The position numbers were made by a program, and so were the translations under genes. Below are positions 43,458 to 55,436 of a stretch of DNA of 64,000 nucleotides, piece by piece. Source of the DNA: Phlegmacium glaucopus (lineage: Eukaryota; Basidiomycota; Agaricomycetes; Agaricales; Cortinariaceae); the NCBI GenBank assembly GCA_015039465.1, contig MU130359.1, forward strand, positions 62,001 through 126,000. Direction: 5' to 3'. Below the pieces are notes generated by a model. It did no database searches, was not told the origin of the DNA, and was given only the letters and a program-made list of their open reading frames with translations. Numbering within the stretch: the first letter of the stretch is position 1; each line of letters opens with the position of its first letter.

Positions 43458-45537
43458 TTGATGGAAGATTTGCAGCAGTAATTGAAGGTTTTGTCTGCAC
43501 AACTCTGAACCAAAGTCAAATCCCCCTTCCACCTTTGCATAAAACAGAAGTTCAACTCCATGCTGATGTTCGCTATGGTCCAGACAACCCAACACTTTGG
43601 CCACAGCCCTGGGTCGAGATGTTTTGTCACCTGGGTGCCATTCCAAGAAAGCCCAACAATGCCAACGACCCTCTTTCCATCATGTGGTGGGACCCAACCC
43701 ATGATGACTTCAAATCATTTAGCGGCAGCCTTGTTGATGGATTGGGTGAGCTGTCAGGTTCAAGGCTATTGCTTTTACAGACAATGATGTCTAACATGGA
43801 GGATAGGATTGAACAGCACAAGCAGGCTTCCCCTTCTCCCAACAAACTTCTCCTATTGTTAATGAGAGCAATGCAGGACACATTTGTCCATCTTAGTTTG
43901 TTGAAGACCATGTTTACTGAAATGAGGATTGGTGTCACCGAATTCCAGCGGTACTATCTTGAAATTCACAGCTGCTTGGACTACCTGGAGCTCTATAAAC
44001 CACATATGGATGGAGCTAAGCCTGCAGCAGAAATCGTCGCCAACTACATAGGGGCTATCACTAACATTCCGCATATAGTCCAGGATTTCCACACAGCAGG
44101 CCTACCTATCTGGCTCCTCTGACCTTCAACAGTCTGGGACACCCCTGTCAAATGCAATATCTTGGAGATCATGACCCCCCTAAATCCTGCCGATGTTTTA
44201 TGTGTTTCACAACACTACCTGCCCTTCCCCCCCAACATTTTATGGCTCTGCGACCGATATTGGTAAACATGCTGCTATCTATACTCATTCCCGGAAGTGG
44301 TTGACATTCAAAGACCCATTTGAGGTGTCTTCAAAGGGTTAGTATATTCATCTTTGGCACAACACATTTTCTTACTATTTTCAACTCAGCATCTTCGTTT
44401 ATTCAATCTGCTTCAACTAGTCAATCTGCTTTAACTAATCATGCTTCAACTAGTCAATCCACTTCAACTAGTCATGCTTCAACTATTCAATCCACTGGTA
44501 ATGGCAAAACCTCTTGTCCTGAACATTCAAGGGCCTCAGCTCGAGGAGTACCTTGTACGTTTACCTTTTATTCTTGTACAGTATATTTTCTTAGACATTA
44601 TTTTTAAGACACAAAGCCCCGAACTACACAAAACAACAACCACAACATATTTTCTCTGTTGAACAGCCCTCTCACTCCCTACTCAATTCCTGCCTGGAGT
44701 GCTGCACTCCAGGCTGTTGACCAATCATCTTCTTTTCTCATTGACACATCCAAAACTTCACAGCACCATGGCCATTATATATTTCCTGACCCCGGTATTT
44801 TCACACACCCAGCAAGTGCTGCAAAATATATAGAGTCATGGCTCCAAGTTCATGATGCTTGGTTCATGCATGTGGCAAAAGAGCCATCTCTTGCCATGTC
44901 AAATCAGAACTGGCGTACCTTCTTTTCAATTGACATCAATGCCTCAGAGAAGGGGGAAACCAAAGCAGCATGCCGCCATCAAGAGAGTCTGGAGTTGTTA
45001 CTGCCCAATTCTGCTATGTATCTGGAGGTGAAAACGCGAAGCAGTTTGATGGGGCCAGTTGTTTGGCGGGGCACAGAGTATCCCTCAGGAGTGTTGCCTC
45101 CTGAGAATGTTGTCAGGGAGGTTTTATGGGAGCTATATGAAGTAAACTTCATTCATGAATTGCAGTCCCTGGACCGTTGCGCTTGTGCCAATCTGGACTT
45201 ATTGAATGCTGCCCAACTATTTGATAGGCAAATCCAAATATCCCAATGTCTCCACACAAGCTTGTTTTGACACATCCCTATTCCCTCCAAAAACCTTGGA
45301 TTGGCTGATGATGACTTTGACAAGCGCTTCCAGTTTGTCACTCACCTGGCCGACATCATGAAGTCCTGGAAAGGAGAGAAACCTGCTGTGCTGGACAACA
45401 ATCTCTCTAATTTGTCTCAAAATGCTGCCATGGAGTTGGAGAATATTGTTGCAAAATATTACTGTCAACAATTCTTCAATTATTTTGGATGTGTGGCTCA
45501 AATCCCTCATCATCTCTTCACAACAAATTCTGACTAG
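43458..45537 (+). pseudogene. Relic of a hypothetical gene resembling a repetitive Agaricomycete family
   Basis: Several exons can be followed on the plus strand: LGPFDGRFAAVIEGFVCTTL, then WWDPTHDDFKSFSGSLVDGL with SHCLDYLELYKPHMDGAKPA-type sequence and FHTAGLPIWLL (to 44122), then TPVKCNILEIMTPLNPADVL. A separate part (44659-45270) includes WSAALQAVDQSSSFLIDTSK and PENVVREVLWELYEVNFIHE, and a last part spans 45301-45537. Stops and frame shifts break it, including a TGA at 44120-44122 in a CCTCTGACC context that fits CGA. I recall similar multicopy hypothetical proteins in mushroom genomes, usually near transposons. No enzymatic motif is visible. Confidence 0.5.
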
Positions 45538-46680
45538 TTATACTGTGCAGTCTTCTCTTTCTTTCTTTTTAAAATATATTGTTTTTGGTCTACCGTTCTA
45601 ACTCAGTTGGAGACTTGGCAGCAAATCAATTTAGTAAGTTTTTTTTAAAAAAATCCTTGCTTCATCTATGTACTGATAGCATATAGCTAGGTAATCTTAA
45701 CAGATATTTTTACCATTGACCGCTTCTTCCCAACATGAAGATTGATGTGGAAATCTGTTCCCTTCTATAGAAAATATAAACTCTGTAAGTGAAACAAGTT
45801 CTTATTGGAACACTTACTTTGCTCTTCTTGCCTGTCCAGGTGATTATGTCTCCCTTGTCTGACATTGTACATTTACAACCCTTTGTGTGAGTCAGGCCCC
45901 CCACATCACCTTCATCCATAATTTCAACTGCTTTGACCAGATCCTTTGGTCAATTGCAACCCACTCACCTGAGGATGACTACAAGGCCTTTGTCAGCTCC
46001 TTGGACATTCAAATCATTTGATCTTACCTTGTTCCCACTCAGGATCTGACTTGGTAGGTGAAGTGTCTATATTTGCCCTGTCATTTCCAAATCTAAATTT
46101 TTTATCTTGTAGGTATGTCAATTCTCACCATAGAGATGATCAGACTTTTACTTACCATTTTTTTCAGATATTGGTGTGTTCCCAATAACTGTTCCCAATA
46201 ACTGTTCCCATGGTTTGCTTGCATGAATCTGGTAAGTCTTCATGTGGAATGCCATCCCAGCTGTAATGCACCAGCTGATTCTGACAATTGCATATTCTAG
46301 GTATGGATGAAGAACTGTACATGCTCTCGGACTTGCAAGGGCTGGAGATTCTCATAGAAGATGACATTGAGTAGAATGGGGTGGTATGTTGCTGATAGCT
46401 GTATTTATAAGGTAAAAGTCATCCCCTTTTAAGTAAAGGCCACTGTCTTGACTTTGGTGCTGGCGCTTGTAGCCGATTTAGCAAGATCCGACTCTGTATT
46501 TTTCCAAACTGGTGCCCAGTGATATGTTCCGTGCTTGTGTTCTGAACCAATAATGCTTGATGTTGTGCTAGCAGGATCCAAAAAAGGTATCCTGTCATAT
46601 TCTGGCTTGTGTTTGAGTTGATATTGAGCGCCGCCCTAGCAGGATGTTCTGACTCTACACTTTTTGAAAAAGGTACACCT
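45538..46680. other. Gene-poor stretch
   Basis: No complete gene. A plus-strand stretch near 45895-46060 (including HITFIHNFNCFDQILW) looks like another coding remnant with stops. AT-rich runs lie near 45570-45660. Confidence 0.35.
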
Positions 46681-47349
46681 GTACTTTGAATTCTTGGCAT
46701 GGTTTTGACCCACAAGCATACCGCTATCGCGCACCAATACTGATTGGTAGCGTGAGAAGAAAGCTTAAAAGTTGCCATCATGAAAATAAGTGGACTTTGA
46801 ATTCACTTACCTATTTTGGAAGCAGCCCTGAATCGTGTTCCTGGTCAACAAATCATTTGTTCAATGTTATCACCCTCATCACTCATCATATTCTCAATGT
46901 CTCACACTATGCTCTCCATTGTTTTCACTATTGACATGCTCCTAAGCATCTACCATCCATTTGTTCCTTGGTTAGTGATCCAACAAAGCAATCAATCTAC
47001 TATTTGCATTGGTCATCGGCTCCAATACTTTACGGTCCCCCACCCTTTCCAATTGGAATTCCTTGGAAACATTTGGAATCCTTGGAATCCTTGGAAGTCC
47101 TTGGAATTCCAAATAATTCCAATTGTTTCCAAGATGTTTCCAAGGAATTCCAAATGTTTCCATGGAATTCCAATTTCATTCCAACTGTTTCCAAGGAATT
47201 CCAAATGTTTCCAAATGTTTCCAAATGTTTCCAAATGAATTCCAAATGTTCCAAGTGTTTCCAAGGAATTTCAAGAATTCCAATTGCCAACTTCCTAATC
47301 AAGTAATTAATCACCTGACTTGTAGCATATGACAAATAAAAGAATACCA

Positions 47350-47438
47350 GTAAGGAGGATTGAACCAAAGACCTTGAGAAAGGTCATGTGACATAATTCC
47401 CACACTGCATCAGTGATCTACCAACTGCACCATCATTG
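47350..47438 (-). ncRNA. tRNA-like sequence with pol III boxes (left arm of foldback)
   Basis: This is the minus-strand partner of the sequence at 48115-48205, carried on the left arm: box A-like TGGTGCAGTTGG at 47432-47421 and box B-like GGTTCAATCC at 47366-47357. Confidence 0.5.
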
Positions 47439-48114
47439 CTTGTATATATATAAAAACTAATGGTTATATATACCCCTCCCACCTGACTAAATAATATATT
47501 CTGGCACTTGCTGAAGGGCTACTACCATGTATTATATACCAAAATGTTCAGAAAAATAAGGGGAATCCATTGGTAATAAAACCGCGATGTGATGCGCACT
47601 TTCATATGCAGTTATATGCGAAATACTGCAGAATATACAGTAAAATAATGCGCTCTATGCTTATAAATGAGCCTAACATGACGCACCATATACCGATATA
47701 ATCGTGCTAATAACAGCTTTCAGAATATATATAAATCACGTGCATGCGCCATGTCTGGTGCGTGTTTTTACACATTTTATATGTTTTAATATTTAAAAAG
47801 GGCTTATATTCCCACGCTCATAGTATGGTTATATTCCCTAGCAGTGTAGTGTTCTATCGGTATAAGGTGCGTCATGTTCGGCTCACTTATAAGCATAGAG
47901 CGCATTATTTTACTGTATATTTTGCAGTATTTCGCGTATAACTGCATATCAAAGTGCGTATAACATCGTGATTTTATTATCAATGGATTCCCCTCATTTT
48001 TCTGAACATTTTGGTATATAATACATGGTAGTAGCCCTTCAGCAAGTGCCAGAATATATTATTTAGTCAGGTGGGAGGGGTATATATAACCATTAGTTTT
48101 TATATATATACAAG

Positions 48115-48205
48115 CAATGATGGTGCAGTTGGTAGATCACTGATCCAGTGTGGGAATTATGTCACATGACCTTTCTCAAGGTCTTTGGTTCAATCCTCCT
48201 TACTG
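48115..48205 (+). ncRNA. tRNA-like sequence with pol III boxes (right arm of foldback)
   Basis: TGGTGCAGTTGG (48121-48132) matches an internal box A and GGTTCAATCC (48187-48196) matches box B, 54 bp apart, with a CACTG..CAGTG mini-stem between them where an anticodon arm would be. The T-arm stem does not pair well and the spacing is long, so this looks like a tRNA-derived SINE head or decayed tRNA rather than a working tRNA. Confidence 0.5.
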
Positions 48206-49108
48206 GTATTCTTTTATTTGTCATATGCTACAAGTCAGGTGATTAATTACTTGATTAGGAAGTTGGAATTATTGGAATTCCTTGGAAACACTTGGAAACA
48301 TTTGGTAATCCTGGGAATTCCTTGGAATCATTTGGAAACATTTGGAATCCTGGGAATTCCTTGGAATTCCAAAGGATTTCAATTGGAAAGATCCCTTGGT
48401 GATTCCAAGGAATTCCAAGGATTCCAATTGGAAACTGGATTTCTACTGGAAAGCTTGGAATGGGATTGGAATAGGATTGGAAAGAAATTCCGAGAATACA
48501 TGACTTTACAGTGAGACACAGTACTAAATTCTTCCAATTGGAATTCCGAGGAATTCCGAGGAATCCAAGAAATTCCAAGGAATCCTAAGGAATTCCAAGG
48601 GATTCCAAAGGATTCCAAGGAATTCCAATTGGAAAGGGTGGGGGACCGTAAAGACCTCATCGGCTCGTGTTTGATCGTATCTTTGGTCCATCATTTCAAG
48701 AACGGCCCCTTTATGGATGCATCAACTACATCTCCCATTATGTAAAAGGCTTTGTCATTGTTGTTGTGGCTATGGACCCACAAGTCTTCCCCTCAGCCAT
48801 CTATCTTGCCATCCCTCGCTCCTGGATCTCACTCAGTCCCCTATCCTCAATTATCTACCTCTTATCTTATCATTCACGCGGTACATGAAGCCTTCCCACC
48901 CTCTCTATAACAATTTAGGAAGTCCAGGAGGATCACGACTAAGCAGGAATTGCAGATGAATCAGCAGCAGAGGATTATTCTCGCAGACCAGGCAAGTGGC
49001 TTGATCAAGGCTCACGCTATCGCACACCAATACTGATTGGTAGCATGAGAACAAAGCTTAAAAGTCGCCATCATGAAAATAAGCGGACTTTGAATTCACT
49101 TACCTATT

Positions 49109-49630
49109 TTGGAAGCAGCCCTGAATCACATTCCTGGTCAACAAAACCATTCATTCAACGATAACATCCTCATCACTCTCATCATATCCTCAATGTCTTC
49201 CACTATGTTGTCTATCATTTACACTATCAACATGCTCCTTAACATCTACCATCCGTTTGTCCCTTGGCTAGCGATCCAACAAAGCAATCAATCTACTATT
49301 CACATCGGTCATCAGCTCGCATTTGATCATATCTTTGGTCCATCATTTCAAGAACGGCCCCTTTATGGACACATCAGCCACATCTCCCATTATGTCAAAG
49401 GCTTTGTCATTGTTGTTGTGGCTATGGACCCACAAGTCTTCCCCTCAGCTATCTATCTTGCCATACCTCGCTCCTGGATCTCACTCAGTCCCCTATCCTC
49501 ACTCATCTACCTCTTATCTTATCATTCACTGCCAAAACCATCATTCACGCGGTACCTGAAGCCTTCCCACCCTCTTTATGACAATTTAGGAAGTCCAGGA
49601 GGATCACGACTAAGCAGGAATTGCAGATGA
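49109..49630 (+). CDS. Open frame in duplication copy B, product unknown
   Basis: A 173-codon open frame, partly hydrophobic (SSTMLSIIYTINMLLNIYHP; YVKGFVIVVVAMDPQ). The same frame in copy A is cut by the foldback insertion. No family recognised. Preservation in both copies may only reflect recent duplication, so it may not be a real gene. Confidence 0.3.
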   Translation: MEAALNHIPGQQNHSFNDNILITLIISSMSSTMLSIIYTINMLLNIYHPFVPWLAIQQSNQSTIHIGHQLAFDHIFGPSFQERPLYGHISHISHYVKGFVIVVVAMDPQVFPSAIYLAIPRSWISLSPLSSLIYLLSYHSLPKPSFTRYLKPSHPLYDNLGSPGGSRLSRNCR

Positions 49631-49660
49631 ATCAGCAGCAGAGGATTATTCTCGCAGAGT

Positions 49661-50517
49661 GTCAAGTGTTATCAAGGCTGCGCGACATGGGACCATGGGC
49701 AAGTAGTGTTTTCTCGGGAACAAGGCTGCGCCTTTCAAGTGTTGACTCAGGACCTTTCACATTTTTGACATGACCACACGCCTATGGAGTTGATATATTT
49801 TTGCTATTGGACTATGTACACTGCCTTCTCTTCTTTTCTCTCGCACTTTGACACTTTACAGATTTTTTTATTGTTCCTTCTTCTTTTCCATTGTTCTTTT
49901 CTTCTCGCAGCTGTCCTCTCTTTATCTTTCTTCCTTTGACAGCACGTACTTCTTTTTTTTTTATTGTTTTACATAGCCTCATCCTTAGGGTATAAATACT
50001 GCTCTTTTGTACCAGGATAGGTAGTTTCTCCCAGTTCATCTCAATTCATTCTTACTCCCCAACAGTCATCCTCTCAGTGGAATTCCAGTGAATTCCTCCC
50101 TCTAAGTTCGCTTTTTCAGTCCCTTACTGTCACTGTCCTCTACTGTCAACCGCTATAGTCTTACTGAAGACTCTTTCTTACCCATCCTCATCCTCGTCTT
50201 CTACCTCATTCATCTTCCAAGACCTTCATCCTCATCCTCCTCACCTCTACTCTTGCTCCCTATCTCTGTGTGTTACAAGTCAAGGTTACACCTTCCCTAA
50301 ATGAACAACAGGGAGTCTCTTGACCTAAAGACTGGTCCACTGCTCTCTGGTTGGTGTTATATAACAACACAAACAACAATTTATACCGCTAGAATAGGAA
50401 GGCTCAAAGTTTTTCACTGGGGCATAGGGCAGTCTCATTTTAATATTTATACTCCCCAAGTTCTCTTTACATTTACTCACATTGACATAGCTAACACTCA
50501 GAAAACGGCTGCAAATG
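49661..50517. promoter_or_regulatory. Leader region before the next gene, with TATA-like box
   Basis: No gene is supported. TATAAATA lies near 49991, followed by a C/T-rich stretch of about 250 bp, as in strong fungal promoters or LTRs. The region from about 49660 to 50300 begins TG and ends near TTACA and could be a solo LTR, but no target duplication was found. Confidence 0.35.
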
Positions 50518-51680
50518 TACCAAAGACGTCCTTCACCTCAGCAGGCACCCGACCCCAAGCAATTTCAGCTACAAAGGAGAATACTCAGACGGACTTGTCC
50601 ACAGCTACGAAGAGGACAACCAACTCAAGCACCTGACCAATACCAGCTTCAAAGCCTGTCAAGCCCCTCCAGACACCATGCCTCCTTGTGGTGCAAAGGA
50701 TGCCGAGATGGCTGCAATGCTCGCAAGTCTGCGTGGTTAGTAAATTTCTTTAAGTTTGATTAGTGTATACAGCTTACTCTTGTTCAGCAGAGATTGACCA
50801 ACTAAAGAAACTTCAAGCAGCCAAACCCATAGAAAACAAATTGGAAGAGATTGCATGGCCCAGCAAAATCATGAACCTTCAACACACTATGGGTCTAGCT
50901 GATGATAAAAAACTGTATTCTCATTGCCAAGTAAGTTTTTTCTTCTCTGTTCTTCTTTCGTTCACTGTACACCATTGATACTTGCTATAGTCAACTGTTC
51001 AAGATGTTGTGGCACATGCGGGTCTCCCATTGGGCATCAACTGGCAGCTTCAAGATGTAGTAGCCGTAGGGAAAGTCGCACAAGTAGTAAGTTTTTAAGT
51101 TAATTCTCCGTTAACTATTACTTACTACACATTACAAAGGTGATTTCTAGGAAATAAGCACTTACGACACTACAAAGGAAACTGGGCAACACTCAAAATA
51201 ATGAAGTTGATGCTCAAAAACCAGTGCTGCTATAAACAGCACATTGCATCCTCAGATCAATATAACCAGGATGATGGAGAAGAGTTGGAGGAGGGTGAGG
51301 GTGAGAAGGTGGATGAGGGTGAGAAAGAGAGTGAGAGTGAGAAGGAGGGAAATGACAGTGACTGGGATAGCATGTATATGCCAGAGAGGATTGACAAGAA
51401 TGGGATCAGCAAGGAGGATGGGAATGAGAATGAGGGTAGGCATAATGTGGATGGGGATGATATTGTGGAGTTTGGAAGGAATGAGGACAATGGGAATGGC
51501 ATGGATGGGGATGATATTGAGGAGTGTGGAGGGAAGGATGATGAGGGACGGAATGGGGAAGGAAGTTGCAGTGTCGAGCAGGCAGCCGCTACTGGATTAG
51601 CCGGAACCAAGAAGAGAAAGGTGACCCACAATGACAAACCAGCAACCACCACCATCACCAGAGCCATGTCCATAACTTGA
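50518..51680 (+). CDS. Hypothetical protein of a repetitive Agaricomycete family, acidic C-terminus
   Basis: Several short exons are inferred. 50518-50735 is Gln/Pro-rich (QRRPSPQQAPDPKQFQLQ), followed by a segment with EIDQLKKLQAAKPIENKLEE, MNLQHTMGLADDKKLYSHCQ, STVQDVVAHAGLPLGINWQL and HLRHYKGNWATLKIMKLMLK. It ends in a very acidic Gly/Asp/Glu-rich tail (51244-51600) and a KKRK patch. The middle part resembles, from memory, a common mushroom hypothetical protein. The acidic tail derives from GAGG-type repeats in the DNA. Exon borders are approximate. No enzymatic motif. Confidence 0.45.
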
Positions 51681-51689
51681 ACCCGCAGC

Positions 51690-53200
51690 TGCTCTGCCTC
51701 ATTCCACCTTCCTTAATCTCTGTATGTGCATGCTAGATTTGCCATAACTCCTGAGGGTGTTTGGATGCTGCACCAAGCAGCTTCTTCCTCATGTCCATAA
51801 CTTGAACCTGCAGCTTCTCTGCCTCATTCCACCTTCCTTGATTTCTGTATGTGCTTGCTAGATTTGCCATACTCTTGAGGGTGTTGGGATGTTCTGCACC
51901 AAGCAGCTTCTTGCTCATGTCCATAAATTGAACCTCCAGCTGCTCTGCCTCATTCCACCTTCCTTAATCTCTGTATGTGCTTGCTATAGAGGGTGATTGG
52001 ATGTTCTGCACCAAGCAGCTTCTTGCTCATGTCCATAACTTGAACCTGCAGCTGCTCTGCCTCATTCCACCTTCCTTGATCTCTGTATGTGCCTGCTATA
52101 TTTCCCATACTGATGAGGGTGTTTGTATGTTCTGCACCAAGCAGCTTCTTCCTCATGTCCATAACTTGAACCTGCAGCTGCTCTGCCTCATTCCACCTTT
52201 CTTGATCATTGTATGTGCTTGCTATATTTGCCATACTGTAGAGGGTATTTGGATGTTCTGCACCAAGCAGCTTCTTGCTCATGTCCATAACTTGAACCTG
52301 CAGCTGCTTTGCCTCATTCCACCTTCCTTGATCTCTGTATGTGCTTGCCAAACCTGCCATACTGTAGAGGGTGTCTGGATGTTCTGCACCAAGCAGCTTC
52401 TTGCTCATGTCCATAACTTGAACCTGCAGCTGCTCTGCCTCATTCCACCTTCCTTGATCTCTGTATGTGTATGCTAGATTTCCCATGCTGATGAGGGTGT
52501 TTGGATGTTCTGCACCAAGTAGCTTGCTTGCTCATGTTCATAACTTGAACCTCCAGCTGCTCTGCCTCATTCCACCTTCCTTGATTTCTGTATGTGCTTG
52601 CTAGATTTGCCATACTGTAGAGGGTGTTTGGATGTTCTGCACCAAGCAGCTTCTTCCTCATGTCCATAACTTGAACCTGCAGCTGCTCTGCCTCATTCCA
52701 CCTTTCTTGACTATTGTATGTGCTTGCTAGATTTGCCATACTGATGAGGGTGTTTGGATGTTCTGCACCAAGCAGCTTCTTGCTCATGTCCATAACTTGA
52801 ACCTGCAGCTGCTCTGCTTCATTCCACCTTCCTTGATCTCTGTATGTGCTTGCTAGATCTGCCATACTGTTGAGGGTGTTTGGATGTTCTGCACCAAGCA
52901 GCTTCTTGCTCATGTCCATAACTTGAACCTGCAGTTGCTCTGCCTCATTCCACCTTCCTTGATCTCTGTATGTGTTTGCTAGATTTGCCATACTCCTGAG
53001 GGTGTCTGGATGTTCAGCACCAAGCAGCTTCTTCCTCATGTCCATAACTTGAACCTGCAGCTGCTCTGCTTCATTCCACCTTCCCTGATCATTGTATGTG
53101 TTTGCTAGATTTGCCATACTGATGAGGGTGTTTGGATGTTTTACACCAAGCTTTTTTTTCCTCATGTCCATCACTTGAACTTCCAGTTGTGCTGCATTGT
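51690..53200 (-). repeat. 126-bp coding minisatellite encoding TPR repeats
   Basis: About a dozen tandem 126-bp units each encode a 42-residue kinesin-light-chain-type TPR with the form RWNEAEQLQVQVMDM.KKLLG and AEHPNTL.SMANLASTY. Units are over 90 percent alike in DNA. Three carry length changes that break the frame: an extra base near 52525, a deletion of about 14 bp near 51980 and a 2-bp deletion near 51767. Confidence 0.92.
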
Positions 53201-55355
53201 CCCAGTCCCCATTCTCTCCCATTACTAGTGCAAAATTGGTCCATTTATCATCATGGTACTGCTTAATCAATCCTATCTGTCTTCCATATAACTCATTTGC
53301 CTTAATATGTGGAAAAATCATCTGTCGCAATGCATAATCCTGACTTGTAAATCTCCATGGAATTGCACAGGACAAAATTATGCTTCCCATCTGACACATT
53401 CTTTGCTGCTCAGATTTTAACATTCTCTCCCTGCTCCAGTAGTGCACCAGAGGATGAACAGACAACATCTTAGATGATTGTCCTCTTTTCATCAAGGAGA
53501 AAGAGAGAAGGACACTAATCCCTTGTCCAAAGATGAACTCATCCCAATGACCATCATTGTCCAAGCCAAGCAGAGTATGATCCAGTGAAGTGACTGCCTG
53601 GGGTAGCTTTTTAGCTAACTTTCTATCAACATGTTTCCTGGACTTCTCAGCAGCAGACTGGAATATATCTTTAGAAATATTACTATGATGATAGAAAGCA
53701 CATATTTGAAGAATTAGGATTGCAGCCTGGGCTGCTTGTGCACCCCCACCAGTGGAATGTCCACTAGCTCTCTTTTCTATCTCTTTAAAAGAAAGATCCC
53801 AAGTCCCATACACTGTTTTATTGTACTTTGATGCTCCTGTGAATGTAGCATCTGACATAAGAGCCTGACGATGTGCTGAGAATTGCCTCAGATATTGATC
53901 AATATCACATTTCCCAGCTTCAATATAAGACCCAGCATGATCAATAGCAAGAGGAATGTAGCCAAGTTTGGTCACAATCCTTTTGGCAGCTTGTCCATGC
54001 TCAGGCAATGGATCCAAACAGCTAGCCTTGAGAAATAGAGTTATAGCATCTGGCTCTGCCATTTCCTTGATCTCAATTCTGTTCTCAAATGATACAATCC
54101 TTCCCATGAATGGATTCCGGCTAGTAATCAGAATATTACCTCTGTTACCTGGGGGGATGAACTGGGCCAGCACCTCTGGAGGAGGATCATCAGCATTATC
54201 AAACACCATCAACCATTCTTCTTGGAGAGAAGATATCCACTGGAGGACAGACTCAACTGAGCCATCCATACCAGTATCTTGAGCAGCAGGAAGGCTAGAA
54301 ATGCCCTTGAGAGACATCCCCATGCTCTCCTGAGAGGAGGCATCAACCCAGAACACATGTGAAAAACTGACAAGAAATGAATCCAGTGTTGTGAATGGTA
54401 TTCTGACAACTCTTACCTGTCAGACATTTCTTCTATGAACTTGAGACAAATTTGGGTCTTTCCAATCCCTCCCATTCCCCAGAGGAGACAAAAGCGCCTT
54501 GGAATCAGTCTACTATGGACAAAAATCCTCCCAAGTTTATCAAGCACATCTTTCCGTCCAGTAAAGATTGGACTGGAGCTGGACTTTCGAGTTACAGGGA
54601 AGTTTATCTGCCTTTCACCAGTATTGGCAGGGAGAATATTGGAATTGTTCTGCATGTACAATTATTGCTAAATCATATACACAACTTACGAGAAAGGCTT
54701 ACAAAAGTGCCGCCAGTAATGAGGATATTCTGGGCATTCGCAAAGAGACCCGAGACAGATTGTTGAGCCTGCTGATCATCAGGGAAAGCCGAGAACACAA
54801 GGCATAAGCAACTCACGGAGGAGTTTTGTTCCGATTTCGTGGATCCCAAGTTGGCATGCACTATTGCATCGGGCGGGGGAAGTGAACTTCCTTTCCGATG
54901 GGCTACAGGCACAACTGTTGGAGGGGAAACCGAAGCGGAGGCTTGGAGTTCATGGGTGGTCTGATCGATGGCGATGAGTGAGTAATTATGGACTAAGTTG
55001 AACACTCATATTAACGCCACTGGCTGGAACGCTTACGGGAGCAAGATCATTGATCGCCAAAGCGGAAAATGAAGTAGAGACTCGGAGGTCACAAGCAGTC
55101 TGATGGATGACGATGATTAAATACCTGAGAATGCGATGGGTGAAGTTTAACACTCACAGGAACGCCAGCGACTTGAATGACTCGTGCGCTTGCAGCCGCA
55201 GCACTGACGGGAACGGATCGCATGGGGTCAGCGGGGCTGGTTATGATTGTCGATGTTGAAGTTGCTGGTTCAGGGCTTGAACCTAGAGCATGGTTGGTCG
55301 GGGATGAATATTTTGGTTCCTTGGACTTGACAAATTTCTTAAAAATGCGCTCCAT
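52440..55355 (-). CDS. NLR-like protein: NB-ARC NTPase with TPR repeats
   Basis: This is a STAND-class receptor-like protein, the fungal counterpart of NLR immune sensors. A likely first exon (55355-55158) encodes a Ser/Ala/Pro-rich start; middle exons (about 55070-54670) include GLFANAQNILITGGTF, a motif I associate with mushroom NLR N-termini. The NTPase exons are 54661-54417 and 54366-52440, joined across a 50-bp intron. They show FTGRKDVLDKLG, Walker A GMGGIGKTQ, Walker B LMVFDNADD, NILITSRN, GYIPLAIDHAG and a winged-helix-like region with HPLVHYWSRERM. Six TPR repeats follow before a frameshift in the sixth ends the frame at 52440; further repeats continue to about 51700 in other frames. 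The shortened protein could still work. Exons before 54661 are tentative. Confidence 0.8.
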
Positions 55356-55436
55356 ATCGTCGAATAGTGAGTTGTGGTGATGAGAGTCGATAAGAAAGAG
55401 GCGCTCGATTACACAAGCAGGGATCCCCGCCAACAC

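Larger units (their letters stand above)
47023..48656. mobile_element. Foldback-type element, 1.63 kb, with 10-bp target duplication
   Basis: The whole element is a long inverted repeat: arms 47028-47700 and 47850-48652 around a centre of about 149 bp. The ends read CTTTACGGTCCCCCACCC and the reverse complement. The outer part of each arm is dense in TTCCAAGGAATTCC-like words. The element is flanked by TCATCGGCTC at 47013-47022 and 48657-48666. The paralogous copy B at about 49310 has this sequence once (TCATCAGCTC). A 9-10 bp duplication suits Mutator-like or Foldback elements. No transposase is encoded. Confidence 0.88.
46720..49660 (+). repeat. Tandem segmental duplication, first copy split by a foldback element
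   Basis: Copy A (46720-47022 plus 48667-48985) and copy B (49013-49660) are about 90 percent alike, starting at CGCTATCGCRCACCAATACT and running through the phrase ATCTTTGGTCCATCATTTCA to ATTATTCTCGCAGA. Copy A is interrupted at 47023-48656 by an inverted-repeat element; copy B shows the empty site. Confidence 0.88.

Noticed and set aside
47040..47270. Frames encoding repeated NVSKEFQ or IPWKHLE words near 47000-47370 and 48255-48660
   Set aside because: They are translations of the TTCCAAGGAATTCC-rich arms of the foldback element and occur on both strands in several frames, so they are not genes.
49659..50300. Possible solo LTR (starts TGTC, ends near TTACA, TATA inside)
   Set aside because: No flanking target duplication and no second copy in the window; a plain promoter explains the features as well.
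51977..52477. Plus-strand frame repeating CTKQLLAHVHNLNLQLLCLI
   Set aside because: It is the antisense of the TPR minisatellite; the 42-residue period comes from the coding repeats on the other strand.
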